Below are positions 24,001-37,200 of a stretch of 64,000 nt of DNA, piece after piece (the first letter of the stretch is position 1; each line of letters begins with the position of its first letter). Source of the DNA: Clavelina lepadiformis (lineage: Eukaryota; Chordata; Ascidiacea; Aplousobranchia; Clavelinidae); NCBI RefSeq assembly GCF_947623445.1, contig NC_135241.1, positions 19,656,501 through 19,720,500 of the forward strand. The letters run 5' to 3'. The position numbers and the translations under genes were made by a program. The notes beneath the pieces are model-generated. The model was not told the origin of the DNA and did not search any database. It was given only the letters and a program-made list of their open reading frames with translations.

Positions 24001-27000
24001 TTAAACTTATCTCTATTACTTCACTTTGTAAAGTTGTGAATGGTCAAAATAAGCCTGATCGTTCTAAGCTCAAGGCTACTGAGAAGGTCTTTGGAAAAAG
24101 TTTGCTAGCAAAGGCATTTATATTTAATTTTAACGCAAAAGTCACCAGTTGAAATACAGATAAAGTGAAGGTTGGATAACATTTTCTAAAGCTAAACCTT
24201 CAAACTCTTTCTTCTACAGATATCCGAGTTCAACAATCAGGTTTCAGATTTAGAAAGCAGATTGGAACAAAGGACAAGTGAAGTTAATTTAATGCAATCA
24301 GAGTTGAAATTAGTGAAAGAGTTTCGTCGAAAGCGAGCTCAAATGCAAGCGGAATTGGATGAAATAAGAGAAAGTCTCTTTCTAGCAAACAAGGAACACA
24401 AAGATACTCTCCAGAAGATTGAACACAAGGTTAGTGTAATTTCCATTCCGTACTCATAGAGAATGGTATCAATAACAGTAAAAGAATAGTTTTATCCCTG
24501 AAATAATTTTATAATAGCCTAAGTTTTCGTAGAAAAACATATTTAATGAAAATATACATCTCCTCCATTAGTCTTATTCCATCCGGTGATGGTAGTATTC
24601 CAGTAATTGATGATATTTAATGTGATGGGATAATATAATTTAATTGATATGAGCGCCCAATTCATAGTGTCAAGTATATAGTTGACTGTATAAAATATGG
24701 TTTTGTATGTCATAGTTACCACAGCTCATACCAAAATTGTTAGATCCTTAGTAATTAAATACTGGTCCGTGTCAGTGATTATATTTTAAACAAATGATTG
24801 TTTTAGTTTTTTGAAGAAAAAATTCGTTTGGAACGTGAAGCCAGTCAAAAAATTGCTGAGTTAGCGGAACGAGCCCACACTGAAGCCATTGCTAGCTTAG
24901 ATGAAACGACGCGCTCAGTTTATAAAGAAAACATCAGGTTAAATGAATCACTCAGTTATCATGTGAAGGTAAAATCGCTTTTCTAAGAATAACTTTGTTT
25001 CTCTAAACTAGATATATGTGCTGGTGGTTTAGTTAATAACGTGCATGCAGTTATGTACAAAATTCCAACACGGTAGTTTAGTGGTTAGAATACCGGACTC
25101 GCAATCACACATACTTGGTTCAACATTTGTTGCTACACTATTGTTGTAATGCCGTTGGACAAGGCATTATGACTCCTGTTCAGTGGTACTGGTAAATACT
25201 TTATCAGAAAACACTAACAAACAACCACAAAACGCACAAAGACTAGCTCTGTAACCGGGGTTCAAGCGATGAGGAATCATAACCGACTTTAAGTCGTGAA
25301 AAGAATTCGCTCAGTCCGAAGATAAAGCCTCCAATAGTCTAATATCATACCAACAGAGCGTGAGAGTTCTATGTACATGTGCTTCGTACAGTAATAAATA
25401 CTTTTTGTTAAGACATGTTTGCTTCTTATTCTTGATCTGTTACAGGAATCTCAAACTCTACAAACTCAATGCGATGCTCTGCAAGAAGAGGTGGAAGAAC
25501 TACGCGCACATAAAGCGCTCAATGACGCAACGGTTAAGTCAAAAGTGACAGAAAGCAAACAGCAAAAGCAGGAGATTAGAGAACTGAAGGACAAAGTCAC
25601 AAGCCTAGAGCAAGTTTTGAGCAGCATGGTATGAGAGTAACGGCCACCACGGCATGATGCCACCACCTGCAATGATCTGATAACATCATGATAAAAAGAA
25701 TTTCTTCTCCAGGTGCATGAATTCCGGGAAGAAAGGCGTATGATTGAGGAGGGAGCGAAAATTCAAACCACTGCCAGCGAAGGAGAAATAAAAAAGCTTC
25801 AGCGAATGATTGAAATGAAAGATCGTGAAACCAATAAGGTAGATGATGCTTTCCGCTGCTTAAATTCGTAAATGACTACCATTTTACTCCAATGTTACGC
25901 ACGATTTCCATATGACAGGTGAAGCTGCTTGCGAAAAATATAGTCGATCAACGTACAACAGTTGAAATCTTTTTCCTTGACGCCCTGGAGAAAGTGCGCA
26001 CTGAGATCGCTCTAAACAGGTTCTGAAATGTTTCGCTTTTACTATTGTAACAAATGCAGGAACTACATCCCTTGCACAGTGTCTTAATCGATCTCGGTCT
26101 TACAAATCAACTCTACAGCGTTACGAAATTCTGTCTTATTCACCATTCAGAGCACAGTACGTGCAAGCTGCTCAGGCTGCTTATCAGCGGAAAATGTTGG
26201 CTGCTCATGCCGGCCAAACTGAATTTCCAAAGATAAGAAACTTTAAAAAGAATGACCACAGTACGAACAGCGTCTATGCCGACCTCAGTGAGGCAGAGAA
26301 CTGGTAAGTTGGTGGATGTCTTGCTATGCTGGCGCTAACCTCAACGTTGGGTAAAACAAACTTAAACTCTTTACGTTTGAATAGTATGAACTTCTATAAC
26401 TAGTAATTAATCTTTTGCTTATGAATTTTCCCAACCTTCAATCTGCTTGGTAAAATATAAATTTTTGTCCATCATCTCATTGAAGCTTTGTATGCTAATG
26501 TCAATAACGTCGTGTTTCAATGACAGGACCAGTTTGGGAGGTAATGTCGACATTCGAGATTTAACCTGGGAACAGAAGGAGAAAGTCCTTCGTCTGCTAT
26601 TTGCACGGATGAACGGGGTGAAGGGGGCAAATAAAACCCAACGCCTTCCCCTCCGTTCTGCCCCAAATTCTCCTTTGAGCATTACCGATAAGCCTCAAAG
26701 GTGAGTAGACATGGAAAATTTTGCTTTTTTCCGTGAAGCGGATGATGTGATGTGGCATAAACGAAATATGCGTTTCTTTGTATTTTGTACAACGTCTTAG
26801 ACTTAACAAAACAGAAGTATGGATTTTATATTGCCGGCCGAAGTTGGAGAGATTTGATGTAGCTACCGAAGTCATAATGTTTACTGTACTGTTTACAATC
26901 AATAGTACCTAAAGGAGACAAACTTTACTCGCACGTCATAAATATTTTTATTGATTTTTCCAGGAGTTCAGAGCAGCCGGCTATTAAAGGACCCAACGAT

Positions 27001-27105
27001 GAAGACGGGACAAGAGACGGCACTCAGACTTTTATAACACAAGAGCAACCGTCCGGTCTATCACTACCTACCATATCACAGAAACAGGTTCCAACGTCGT
27101 CCTGA
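21086..27105 (+). CDS. BBOF1: Basal body-orientation factor 1
   Basis: BBOF1 (CCDC176) is a coiled-coil protein of motile-cilium basal bodies and axonemes that maintains basal body alignment. Twelve exons: 21086-21141, 23193-23321, 23556-23679, 23825-23890, 24220-24429, 24807-24968, 25446-25628, 25713-25838, 25919-26019, 26151-26303, 26527-26700 and 26964-27105. They give 541 residues (human 529) with every phase consistent. The N-terminus is a Lys/Gly-rich stretch starting MPKKGKGKKGKK. The middle is long charged coiled coil with family motifs FFEEKIRLERE, KIAELAERAH and FFLDALEKVR. The C-terminus has the conserved NVDIRDLTWEQKEKVLRLL block. Intron 1 is about 2 kb and carries a hAT MITE and other repeats; intron 6 carries a SINE. 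A polyA signal is at 27299. Expression in ciliated tissue is expected from family knowledge. Confidence 0.94.
21207..22002. repeat. Inverted-repeat elements in BBOF1 intron 1
   Basis: Left-type ends GGCCAGATTGGAAAGTTTGCT (about 21207) and GGGCCAGATTAGAAAATTAG (about 21870) face right-type ends TAGCAAACTTTCCTATCTGG (about 21790) and TAGCAAACTTTCCCATCTGA (about 21982). Each left end is also followed by a related GAGAAATCTC...CAACAAGATGAA stretch. This looks like two related inverted-repeat elements side by side. Superfamily is not assigned and boundaries are approximate. Confidence 0.55.
22391..22648. mobile_element. hAT-type MITE in BBOF1 intron 1
   Basis: 258 bp with terminal repeats CGGGGGCGTTCAAATG / CATTTGAACACCCCTG (two mismatches) and a perfect 8-bp target duplication TACTAGAC at 22383-22390 and 22649-22656. 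Confidence 0.9.
25066..25340 (+). repeat. Probable tRNA-derived SINE in BBOF1 intron 6
   Basis: A-box-like TAGTTTAGTGG near 25074 and B-box-like GGTTCAACAT near 25117 form a tRNA-like head. A GCCGTTGGACAAGGCATTATGAC stretch follows; such motifs are common after the head in animal SINEs. The right boundary is approximate. Confidence 0.5.
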
Positions 27106-27298
27106 AAGCTCCTTAATGCCATCTATGGGATATTTTTGCGTTTTGGGATTTTTTATATTTTTGACTTTTTAGTATTTACGACTGTATGCGATTTATATGC
27201 GATTTGTATTTAAATGCAACAGTTTTTGTTAGATTTATCTTCATTGTTAAAACACACCTTTTGATGTTCACCTTGTTGTCATAAACGTTTCACTACCT

Positions 27299-27304
27299 AA
27301 TAAA
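27299..27304 (+). promoter_or_regulatory. PolyA signal AATAAA of BBOF1
   Basis: Canonical hexamer about 190 bp after the BBOF1 stop. Confidence 0.6.
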
Positions 27305-27451
27305 TTGTGATTTCATGACTGTCTTTACAAAATATATCATTTTCCTTGAGGAAATAGATGTGTAAGACTTTTTATGGATGGATAATGACAACCAAATAAA
27401 ATGAATTAAAAATTTAACGTTAGTTATACGTTAAAATTGCTCTCCTAGTTG

Positions 27452-27565
27452 ATGTTGTTCATTATTGGATGTTTCATCGGAATGTCTTGCTGTGCGATAT
27501 ACAAAGGCAAAGAAAAACAGCTGGAAGACGCATTTCAGGTAAATGACGGAAAGTCACTGCGTTGA
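27452..27565 (+). CDS. Candidate 37-residue membrane microprotein
   Basis: A short ORF from ATG at 27452 to TGA at 27563-27565. Residues 2-16 are strongly hydrophobic (MLFIIGCFIGMSCCAIY), followed by a charged tail (KGKEKQLEDAFQ). It could be a single-pass microprotein. Alternatively it is one exon of a larger gene, since an acceptor-like CTCCTAG precedes it and a GTAAAT donor follows AFQ. No known family recognised. It lies 350 bp after BBOF1, possibly within a long BBOF1 3' UTR. Low confidence without conservation or expression data. Confidence 0.3.
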   Translation: MLFIIGCFIGMSCCAIYKGKEKQLEDAFQVNDGKSLR

Positions 27566-27793
27566 CATCCTTACCATCCGTGATTTTTTTAAAAATATAA
27601 TCACTAATGCCCAGGCTAATTCAAATTCTCAACATTTTGAAAAATATTGGAATTTATTTGCGACAAGTTAACTTAAACTTTTGATCTATAAGCAATGGAG
27701 CTATGCCGAAGTAGATATGTTCACTGTCTAAACTAAATAGAAGTCAAATCAACAGCAGCGGTATTAGCAGCAGGTCTATACTATGGTCTAGCC

Positions 27794-28279
27794 CAGACAT
27801 GTGCAACCAGTGGCCCGCGGGCCGCACTGCGGCCCGCGTGGTGCTCAGCAAAATGTTAGAACTTCATACTAGCCATCACTATTTCATGCAGTTTACATCA
27901 AAGCAATGGAAATTTTCGCACGCTGTGTGTAGAAATATTGCCCTATGTGATGCAACAATGCTGCGTTGCGTAATTTCGCAATGCGAGATGCATTTCGCAA
28001 TGCAATGCCCTTTGTGATGCAACAATGCTGCGTTGCATAATTTCACAATACGCTTGACTGAATTTAGTTTCCTCATCTTCCATCGACAATTATTCACAGT
28101 TTTTCAATAAATTGTCGCACAAGTGTGTCGTGGACTGCATTAAATCTATTTCTTAACTACATAAACTGCATAGGAAAGTCGTTTTACGATACTAATTTTT
28201 TCTGAAAAAATCATGTGGCCCGCGTTGTCATTCAAAATTTTGTATTTGGCCCTCCAGTGAAAAAGGTTGCACATGCCTG
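27794..28279. mobile_element. hAT-type non-autonomous element
   Basis: 486 bp. The ends CAGACATGTGCAACC and GGTTGCACATGCCTG are inverted repeats, with GC-rich subterminal sequence (GGCCCGCGGGCCGC). A perfect 8-bp target duplication GTCTAGCC is at 27786-27793 and 28280-28287. The interior also holds a short direct repeat of TGTGATGCAACAATGCTGCG. No transposase. Confidence 0.92.
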
Positions 28280-28286
28280 GTCTAGC

Positions 28287-28962
28287 CAAAGTGGTCATCA
28301 TATTTTTGCGTACTCTAGGGACAAGTTGTCACACGGTGCTCATCGAAGAAATATATTGGATTTTACCAGTAGTTCCGCAGTAATAAAGATACAGGTAAAA
28401 CAGCGCAATTGACTGCACCGAAAGCTCACAAAGGTTATTCCTAAAATATTCAAGAAATTTTCTAGCGCCAAAAGTGAGTAGAAAACAAAAAGCACTATAT
28501 ATGACCAGAAAATTCTGTGAGGCCGCTTTCTTTTCAGAACGCCTAAACGTAGGATAGTAACCTAATACAGACTTAGGCTGGAAATGTTTTAAAAGAGTCA
28601 AAGAGTCTAGTAACTTTCGTTAAGTAAAGTTTAGAACATGTAGACTGGTCTGTTGTAGAAAGTTTAAGCCAAAAAAAGTTTAAGCAATGCAAGCACGAAA
28701 CGTATACCGAGACTGGCCAGATTAAGCAATCCTACACATGTAGGTTACATTCTTTCAAATAGAGTGCTGTAATCGAGGCTTTAATCCAAATTTGATTTTT
28801 TTTCACTCTAATACAGTAGGCCTAAAGATTTCCAATTGTTATCATTTAAACTGATGTTTTACTTGCAAAGCGACGGTTTGTGTAGAAGACTTTTCCGAAT
28901 CAATGAATTATTTCGGTTTATTAACCGAAAGCTACCGCTACACTTATTTGTGAGAAAAAGAC
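28287..28962. other. Upstream region of the CACNG-type gene
   Basis: No supported exon. Presumed promoter and 5' UTR of the gene starting at 28963. Confidence 0.45.
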
Positions 28963-31900
28963 ATGGTGAAACTTTTCACGCAAATCCGGGTAAGTTAAAT
29001 CAATTTCCTATTGAACAATTGATTTTGATAGGGCAGTTAAAAATAGAAAAGACAAAATTAAAAACACAAGACAACATTGCTTTTATTTTAAGCAATACAC
29101 AATATGCTTGGGAGCTGCGGCGTCATTCTTTATACTGCTGACGTCAGTCTCGTCAAACTACTGGGTTAGACAAACGGCTCCTTGGCCAATCGCAAAGAAA
29201 AGAAATTTATCCAACGAAACCGACGTTGTACAAATTGAAATGGAATCTTACTCTGGCCTATGGACAATTTGCTGCAGCGACGGTAAAGATGAAAAATAAA
29301 CACGTAATGGGCTTATTTAAGACAAATTACAAAATTGTTTAAAACGAAAAATGCATATTATTATCTACATTCTACAAATTTAAAGTAATTATGGCTTATT
29401 TTGTACGTTAACTTAAACCAAAGAATTTTCTTAGAAAATTGCAAGGGAGAATGCAGATGGTTATTCTTTTCTTCTCCCAGAGATGAACCACAGACAATAG
29501 AGATTACTGCTTCCGTCATTGGTAATGCCCCTAAAACTTCGTATCTCGAAGTTTCTGCTATAAAATTTAAGACGTATTTTGTAAAAATTAGTAATGGACT
29601 CTTTGATTTATCTACAGGTTTTCTGCGCAAAACCAGCATATCTCACATTGTTAGTATGCTCTTAGCTTTTTGCGGGTCGATCGTACTGATAATAAGGCAA
29701 ATGTGTAAGCCCAGAAAAGCCTTGTGCATTTCATTGGTCGGCGGAATGTGCGTTGTGTTATCAGGTATGAGCGAGAAAGCACGGCGCTGTGAGTTTTATG
29801 AGCTATTCCTGTGGGAAACCTCAATTTTTACCATAACTATCAAAAACACAATACCACAATTGAACACAGCCCAAGAGAGAGTGGCTTATGATCAAATTCT
29901 TTTCTTTGTAAATTCTTTTAATTGCATTATTGATTATATGCAATTTACTCGGGTTTATTGTGAGAGAGCCAGGACAAAATAAGTAGTTGTTTCCAATCCC
30001 CTATGTTTCGTTTAAAAACTCATCAGTTTGCACAACCACCAATAGCCTTGCATATACGGTCCGGTGCTCATTATTGTCAGTAATAAACGTCACCCTTAGC
30101 GGCCAACAGACAAAAGGAGATTATTATCACACTCCTGCAAACATCGATCAAGTTTCTGCATGCGGGTGTAATAGCAACCGATGAAATAACAAGTTATAGA
30201 GTAGGCTAGGCTAAACATGATTAATTGATTATGTAGCTTTGAAAGAACATTAGGACAAAATAAAACGGTTAACAAAGGAAATTCGAAGCTGGAACTAAAT
30301 CTAAGATTATCTTCCTCAGGGTTTACAAACTTGGTGGGAATAATCATCTACATCTCTACATTTGACGATTTAAGTAAGCGAAAGCCGTCGCAAATCCACT
30401 ACGATTTTGCGTTTTATTTGGCCTGGTGTGCTTTTCTTCTGCACGTGATAATCGGTGTAATCTTGATGCGTGACATCTCGAAAAAGGTAAACTTCAGGCT
30501 AAAGTACAAGCTGGTACTCATAAAAACCTACAGCCTATTCTTCACCCAGTTCATCGTATAACAAAAGTAAGTAAGAATAAGAAAGCAGTACTTTTCGTTT
30601 TCTTTACAGATGGCAGAAAAACGTAATGAAGTCGGTGTAAGGGTAAGCAACCAAAAAAAAAGAACATCACGAAATTCATCTTTGGAACAAAAAAGCCCTA
30701 ACTTGCAGGCAAACACATCTATGAGGAAAAGGTAAACGACTCAAACTATCTGTGCTTCTTGTTTTTTTAAGCATTTTATTCTTTTCTGTACTAGTTCCAC
30801 TCGAAAATCTGTGCATCATGGATTTCTCACCGATAATGAAACGATAGTATACGATGTTCCGTTCGCTTATCAGAACGAAGAAAATTCTAGAAAGGACAAT
30901 GCGCTACAGCTTGTTGAAGATTTGGATGTAGTGGGCAGGTAAAAAAGTAAAAAGCAAATACCGATCATTTACTTATACCTATTTTTAATTTTAAAGGTAA
31001 CATTGAACTGACGCACGTGTAACATACAGAAATTGTCACAATGCTTTTGAAATTGGATCTGCAAATTACAACAGGTGTCTTCCGAATTTATCACCATGTG
31101 ATGGCGGTTACGATGACGCAACACAAAACAAAACTAAAATGAAAATTTGCGATATGTATGACGACAGGACAATTGACGAGAAAAATCAAAAAACAGCTGA
31201 TTGCAATCTTCGCAAGAAAGAACTTCAACTAAGGTTTAAACAGTACCATAGAGTAAGACCCGGTTTTTGTAACCATGAAAAAATCTTTTCGTGTGGTGAA
31301 GCTGATTGGTGTAGGTCCAGTAACAGAAAAAGTGAAGATTCAACTTTTCCACGAAACCGCCATGTTTGCCACAGTGATAAATGCTACTGTTTCGATTTCT
31401 CATTGCCAGCAATTGCTGGGAAGGGTCAAAACCTTTCCAACAAAACAACTCATCCTGCTTCATTTTCGACGGAGATTCTATCCAAACATAACGCATGCAT
31501 GTGGCTAGAAGAAGATCGGCTTATTAGCAATCAGTTCGAAGATTTTCCACGTGGTTCAACTCCACATATTGATGAAGCACAAAACACCCAAATGGAGAAT
31601 CATCAACAGAAAACGAGTTGTGCAACACACAATGGCACACTACCAAAGGAAAATAAAGGTAACTAGCTAACTATAAGAAGACATATACTACACTGCTACA
31701 GTTCAACAATATTACGCTTTTAATAGAAAACGTAAATTGTATAGGTGGGCAATCAGTAGGCCTATAGCAGGAGTACGGAGTTCAACGTAGTCTATGTTTT
31801 ATAGAAATCAAAGTTTCATACAAGAAATTCAAGCAACACTCTTTAGACTCCAATTTAAGGGAGTATGTTCCTCGCCGTAACCATAACAGAAATTTTGCAG

Positions 31901-32358
31901 ACAAATGCCCTCACTCTTCATTTCTCCCCTCTGACTCATTGCAGCCACTCTGCAATGAGAAAATGGATAACAACAAACAAACTACCCCATTCAGAAAAGA
32001 TCTGCATTGTTCCCCTGGTGGATTGCGAAAAATATTACGTGGTGCAAAAAAAGAAAGTCTAAAATACAGAAGACAGCTTGCTCAATCGCTTGATATTGGG
32101 CAAGCAACAAACCTGGAACAGTCTACCATGGAAACGTCTAAAGAAAAAGCAGATTCGGATAGCGCAAACTTTTTTCGGTTGAATGAAAGTTACAAATGCA
32201 ACACTGTTGCAAGAAAACCCTGTCCTAAACTTCTGCCTTTAAAGAAAAAACTAAAAGAGCAAATTCCGATGAATGACATGCACCCTTGGGCCTCTCCGAG
32301 CAAAATGCAATCTCTAAATGCTAATACTGGTTGGACGAAGTATAACACAGCTCTTTAA
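28963..32358 (+). CDS. Voltage-gated calcium channel gamma / TARP-like subunit
   Basis: Nine exons: 28963-28989, 29093-29282, 29435-29521, 29618-29764, 30320-30486, 30610-30731, 30795-30938, 31075-31658 and 31901-32358. They give 641 residues in consistent phase. The first half is a four-helix PMP22/claudin/CACNG protein: TM1 (CLGAAASFFILLTSV), an extracellular loop with two N-glycosylation sites (NLS, NET) and the GLWTICC...C signature, TM2 and TM3 (SISHIVSMLLAFCGSIVLII; ALCISLVGGMCVVLSG), and TM4 after the NLVGIIIYIS motif shared with stargazin-type CACNG2/3/4/8. The cytoplasmic tail is long (over 400 residues), Ser/Lys-rich near the membrane (KKRTSRNSS), and ends in TAL, a class I PDZ ligand similar in position to the stargazin C-terminus. 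Likely role: auxiliary subunit of AMPA receptors or calcium channels. The exact vertebrate orthologue is unclear, so no symbol is given. PolyA signal at 32456. Confidence 0.87.
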
Positions 32359-32455
32359 GTAAAGCTGTTGACACAACACTGATTTGAAAGAAAACGTAAA
32401 CATTGTGAGAATCCCAGTTATCTGCTTTCAAATCAACAAAGCAATAGAGTCAAAC

Positions 32456-32461
32456 AATAAA
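32456..32461 (+). promoter_or_regulatory. PolyA signal AATAAA of CACNG-type gene
   Basis: Canonical hexamer about 100 bp after the stop codon. Confidence 0.6.
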
Positions 32462-34022
32462 CTAACGACTTCTTACCATGAATTGATACCGGCGTGAAGT
32501 TGATTACCGGTTCTCTGCATGGTCACATATTCGCAGTTCAAGCGGTTTACCATTCAAATCACTCGCTACCTATTATAAAAGCCCTTATTTAAAATGTAAC
32601 TCAACCTTCTTTTTAATATAAATGCAGTTAAACCCTGAACAGCTAAATCGACTTCTTCCATATCTATTCTCTTTTCCTAATCGCCTATCCTTCGTAGTGG
32701 GAGACCTACCTAGTGATAGAGTCACTTTGATCTGACGGTGGTATAATCTACATGGTTAAGAACATTCGGTAGCGGTACCGCAAGAAAGGACAACAAGAGC
32801 TAAAACCGGCTATCCTGTAAATTATAATATGGTTGGCGAGTGGCAGCCAAAGTGGAAATGCTTCACATAACCTTAGAAAAGCAGGCAACTCACATACTAC
32901 TACTTTTACCCGTGCATAACTGAACTCGTTGTTTGAATACAGTATTACGAAATCTGATGCATGTAAATGTGTTGCACAGCAGTTCAGCAAAGAACAGGTT
33001 AAAACGTTTACTCGTTCGACATACACAGAAAAGAGTATAGAAACCCGCTGGCACGTATAGGTTACAATCCACAATCATCATAAATGAACCCTCACACATA
33101 CAGATCGGGGCATAGCTTATTATTTTTACGGCAAAATTAAACGACTATGGTGAATATAGGTGACAACACAAAACGGACGCGTCGACTTAAAAAGCGGCCA
33201 CCAAAAGCAAAGTAGCTAATAGAGTGCGGCATACAGTTCACTGACTCTATGCAACCGAAGTTTGAGAACTACACGGCCTCTGTCAGTCGACGAGCTAATA
33301 GGCAACACATCGGTATTAATTCATAGCGATGTTATTAGCACTGGGCACTGTTATCTAGGCAAAAGGCTAGTTTTTTCATCGACGGTCACGCTACAACGTA
33401 CGTACACTTAAATAACTCTTTACACAGCAAACTGAACGCATAAGTGCCAGAAATTCTACTAAGGTTTTTTATCAACTCGGGAATAGGTTGCGGGATGGCA
33501 CGCGTGAATATGCATTGCCACAAAGACACCTTTCTGGCTATTTACGCGATCATTACGTAAACGTAGTTCAAAGCAAACAATTAAGAGAAGTGAATGTTAA
33601 AAACAAGCTGAAACTGGATGGAACTGCGGGAGGACTGGACCAAGATGTAGCTGCGATAGAACGTGGCATTGTTTCCTTGTTCATCTCCATCTTGCATTAT
33701 TAACCAGCAATAAAGCGCTTTTTTCTTAAATGCATACTGAGGAACGAGGCAACAGTGTTTCAATTATTATGAATCGCATAATGTCACATCAAAATGTTTC
33801 CCCTAACTTTTCAGTACAATTCAGAAATGGAAAGGGAAACATGAGAACCACCACAAGCACAGCGCGACGATCGTCCACGGTAAAATTAATGAGGCACAAA
33901 TAGCGACAATACATGCAACCAATATTGACAAACTTGTGTGGTTTCATATCTTATATGTACACGTGAACGAGTTGATGATCGGTTCTTAGCAGCTAACAAA
34001 TTTTTTGCTATTTGATGTAGGT

Positions 34023-34028
34023 TTTATT
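34023..34028 (-). promoter_or_regulatory. PolyA signal of PPP2R5D-type gene
   Basis: AATAAA on the minus strand about 245 bp after the stop codon. Confidence 0.55.
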
Positions 34029-34272
34029 GGTGCTTTAATAACCCTGCAATCATGGAAAACGCTTCCGCAAAGCAGAACAAGAAGCCCTAATAGTGAAATA
34101 GCATACATAAAATTCAAGAAGTTAACTCCATGAACTATGAGGTCGAATGCACGAACTGGCGTCTGTTAAACAAACATTAACATTTAAATGGCAAAACACA
34201 AATATTACCCCACAATTTATATTTGTCCTAGTTTTTATATACGTGTCATTCCGACTCGCAATGAAAGAGAAT

Positions 34273-37200
34273 TCAGCTATTTTCGGCACTTGTTGTCAGA
34301 TGGTCTTCCGGTCGCTTGTACGAAGCAAGGGCTTTGCTGGTGTAAAGGTCCTGTGGTAGCTCGGACTTCCGGCGAACTAAGGCTGCAGTTTTGCCCTTTT
34401 TTTTTACCTGGACGTAAAACAAAAGTTTGGTAAGAAACTGTCAGATCAATATTACAGTTAAAGTGACAGCAACACAATCTAACATACAATATTGTACAAA
34501 AATTCCCCCAAAATTTCGAACCCAAAAAGAAATTATGAATGCAATCACCACAGGCGCACAAATTATCAAAAGCATTCTTATATGTTTTGCACAAAACCAG
34601 GAATCTCAGAAATGATTTCAAACGTGATAAACATGGATCTAATCATTCATTTTGGAGTTCTAAAAAGGCAGCTTTTCTGTAGCATTCAGCATTCTAGAAA
34701 GTTAAAAAGGATATTATAAAGATATAAACCTCATCCGCTTCCTTAACGACATGATCTGGCTGAAGATCACTGTCGATCATATCCGTATCCATGGGAGAGA
34801 TAGCAGCTTGCACATTAAAGCTTACATTGCTTGCATCACCACCTTCTATCAAGATGCTACTTGGAAGGGGAGCCAGACGATTTTGGGAGAACCCCTTTGC
34901 CTGTGAAAGTTTGTTAAATTTAATGACTTTTCGTCTCTTGCATTGAATGTCGTGGGAAAATAAGATGAAAAGGCGACAAAATCAAAACTCTGTCAACAAG
35001 CTATAGCCATAAACTTCATTGAAAGGATGATAAAACACACAGTAGCAATAAACTCAAAACAGTTATTAAAAACAAGAGCAGAAAAGAACTTTTAAAATTA
35101 ACTTTGATTTATCAACACGAGCTTTCGCAAGCTTGACCTTGCTTCTTCAGGTGTAAGCAGATGGTACAAAAGACAATTAGTATATATAACAGTATATTAT
35201 ACAAATATGTATTCAGATTGATTATATTGCTATATCTATATCACTTACCAGTGGACTCTTCATGGCCACGTCATGTAATTTTGTCCAAAATTCTTCACGT
35301 TCCTTTAGCTTTTGCTTTTCTCTACATTACAGAGTTTGCGTTATTCAAGTTCAACTAATTCTTTTGGATTGGTTGTGATTATTTTAGTAGTAAACAAAGG
35401 AAATGTGGTGTCACAAATAACAGATAGTGATACACTAATAAATCAAACTTACTTTTGTTTATCCAGTTTGTATTTCTGAGTACATTCGTCGAATAAATTC
35501 TGGTTCATCTCCATAAAGATTTTCAAGGCATTGTAGATAAGACCATGTATAGTCCTGAGATAAAGAATGAAAATTAAGTACTGGTACCACCACCACATCT
35601 TGCTTACAAGATTACCTAGAACTAAAAGACCAACAATGGTTATGTTGAATGTTTGTGTACTTAAGAACGAAGATACACAGCCAAAAGATAAGCACATAAC
35701 ATCAAGCATTTAAAATTAAATCAAAGATTGTTCTGTCTGCAGATGAATAAATGGAAGTTGTCACAGAGACTTACTTGTTCCAGTGTGTTTTCGAGTTTTT
35801 GTACAAAGCTGGGAATATTATCGGAAGTACAGTTGTAGTATTGTCACTGACCAAACTCATTATGTACTCATTGTTCCAGTAATATAATGCCCTTTCAGCA
35901 ACCTTTCGAAAACAAACCATTTCATTATACAACGTGCAATGCATTCTGTAACTGCTTTAGTGCATATTTTACAACATCAAATTGATACAAAAGTTCCACT
36001 ACAAAATGCTGTTGATGTAGAGTTTTATTTTTAAAATCCCTTTTTCATCTGTTTAATGTTTCCTTTAAATGCTACATACATTTCTTCATGTTTGTTTTCA
36101 TAGCCATTCCAGAAAAATGTCCAGAACCTTAAGTCAAGTTTTCTACTGGTATTTTTACAATGGTGAGACCCAACAATAGCCATGTCATATTGAGAAATTA
36201 TCTTCTTAAACAAATGTCAATATTAGCTTTTCAAAGGGCAATCATTTTTCAGACAGATATATTTCATGATAAATGCTTTTATTAAAGGTATTAATAGGGG
36301 ATCATTATTTACATGTAACCTTATGGCAAAATGATTTTACAGTTCATGTCTTGGAAGCTTGGGGAAGACCACCATTTTTTCTGCTGTCTCTGCAACTTTT
36401 GTGTGGTAGTTCTTGTTTTAAAGATTTTATTACAAAAAGTGTTAAGCATTCAAATTCCCAGCTCATTAGCAGCGGAACTAAGACATACTGAGAACTACAA
36501 TGCACCAGTCAATAAGCATGCAAACTGCCCAGTTTCAGATATCTAAGCTTTGAGAGTGATATATATGGCTGATACTCAATTCATACTGATAAGCCTTTGT
36601 ATGGGTACAGACAAAATCAATAATAACTGCCCTTAAAATAAACACCTAATGACTGGTTGTGGTACTAAACATCTTATAACTAAACAATAGAGCCCAACAA
36701 TTGTGCTTTAATTAATAAAAATAATAAACGTTGCCTTAAAAAAAACTGTAAGAGCATGGTAGTCGTTAATTAATTATATAAGCTGTGAAGTATAAGCCCA
36801 TATAACACCTTATCAACGTTCAGTTTCACTCTCACTAATCACATGTAATTGGTGTGTACAACTGTACATGGACACAGTTTTCAAATGAATTTGTAAAAAT
36901 AGAAAAGTTTGGTGTGACATTGGAATCAATCAAAAATCAATTAGCCTGCTAAATGTACTATAAAGCAAAAAGAAAAGCCAACCTGAAAGTGGGCACTGGC
37001 TACGCACTGAGCGAGTTTCTTAAAAAGTGGATTCATAATCTTTGTAAACTCAGATGGCTCGATTACATCCAAAATTTCCTCCAGTTCATTGAGGAACATT
37101 ACTTCTTTTGGGCTATGTACCTTGGGCCAGAACTTTAGCAGGCCATCAATCACCTGCACATTGCAGATATTTGATCATAATAGCCCTGAGTTGAGAGTAA

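Larger units (their letters stand above)
32359..34272. other. Intergenic region between convergent CACNG-type gene and PPP2R5D
   Basis: 3' ends of two convergent genes. PolyA signals are at 32456-32461 (+) and 34023-34028 (minus, TTTATT on the plus strand). A 65-codon open stretch at 33488-33703 has no ATG start and no recognised family. Confidence 0.5.

Noticed and set aside
33488-33703. Open stretch with somewhat protein-like composition
   Set aside because: No ATG start, no matching neighbouring exons and no recognised family.
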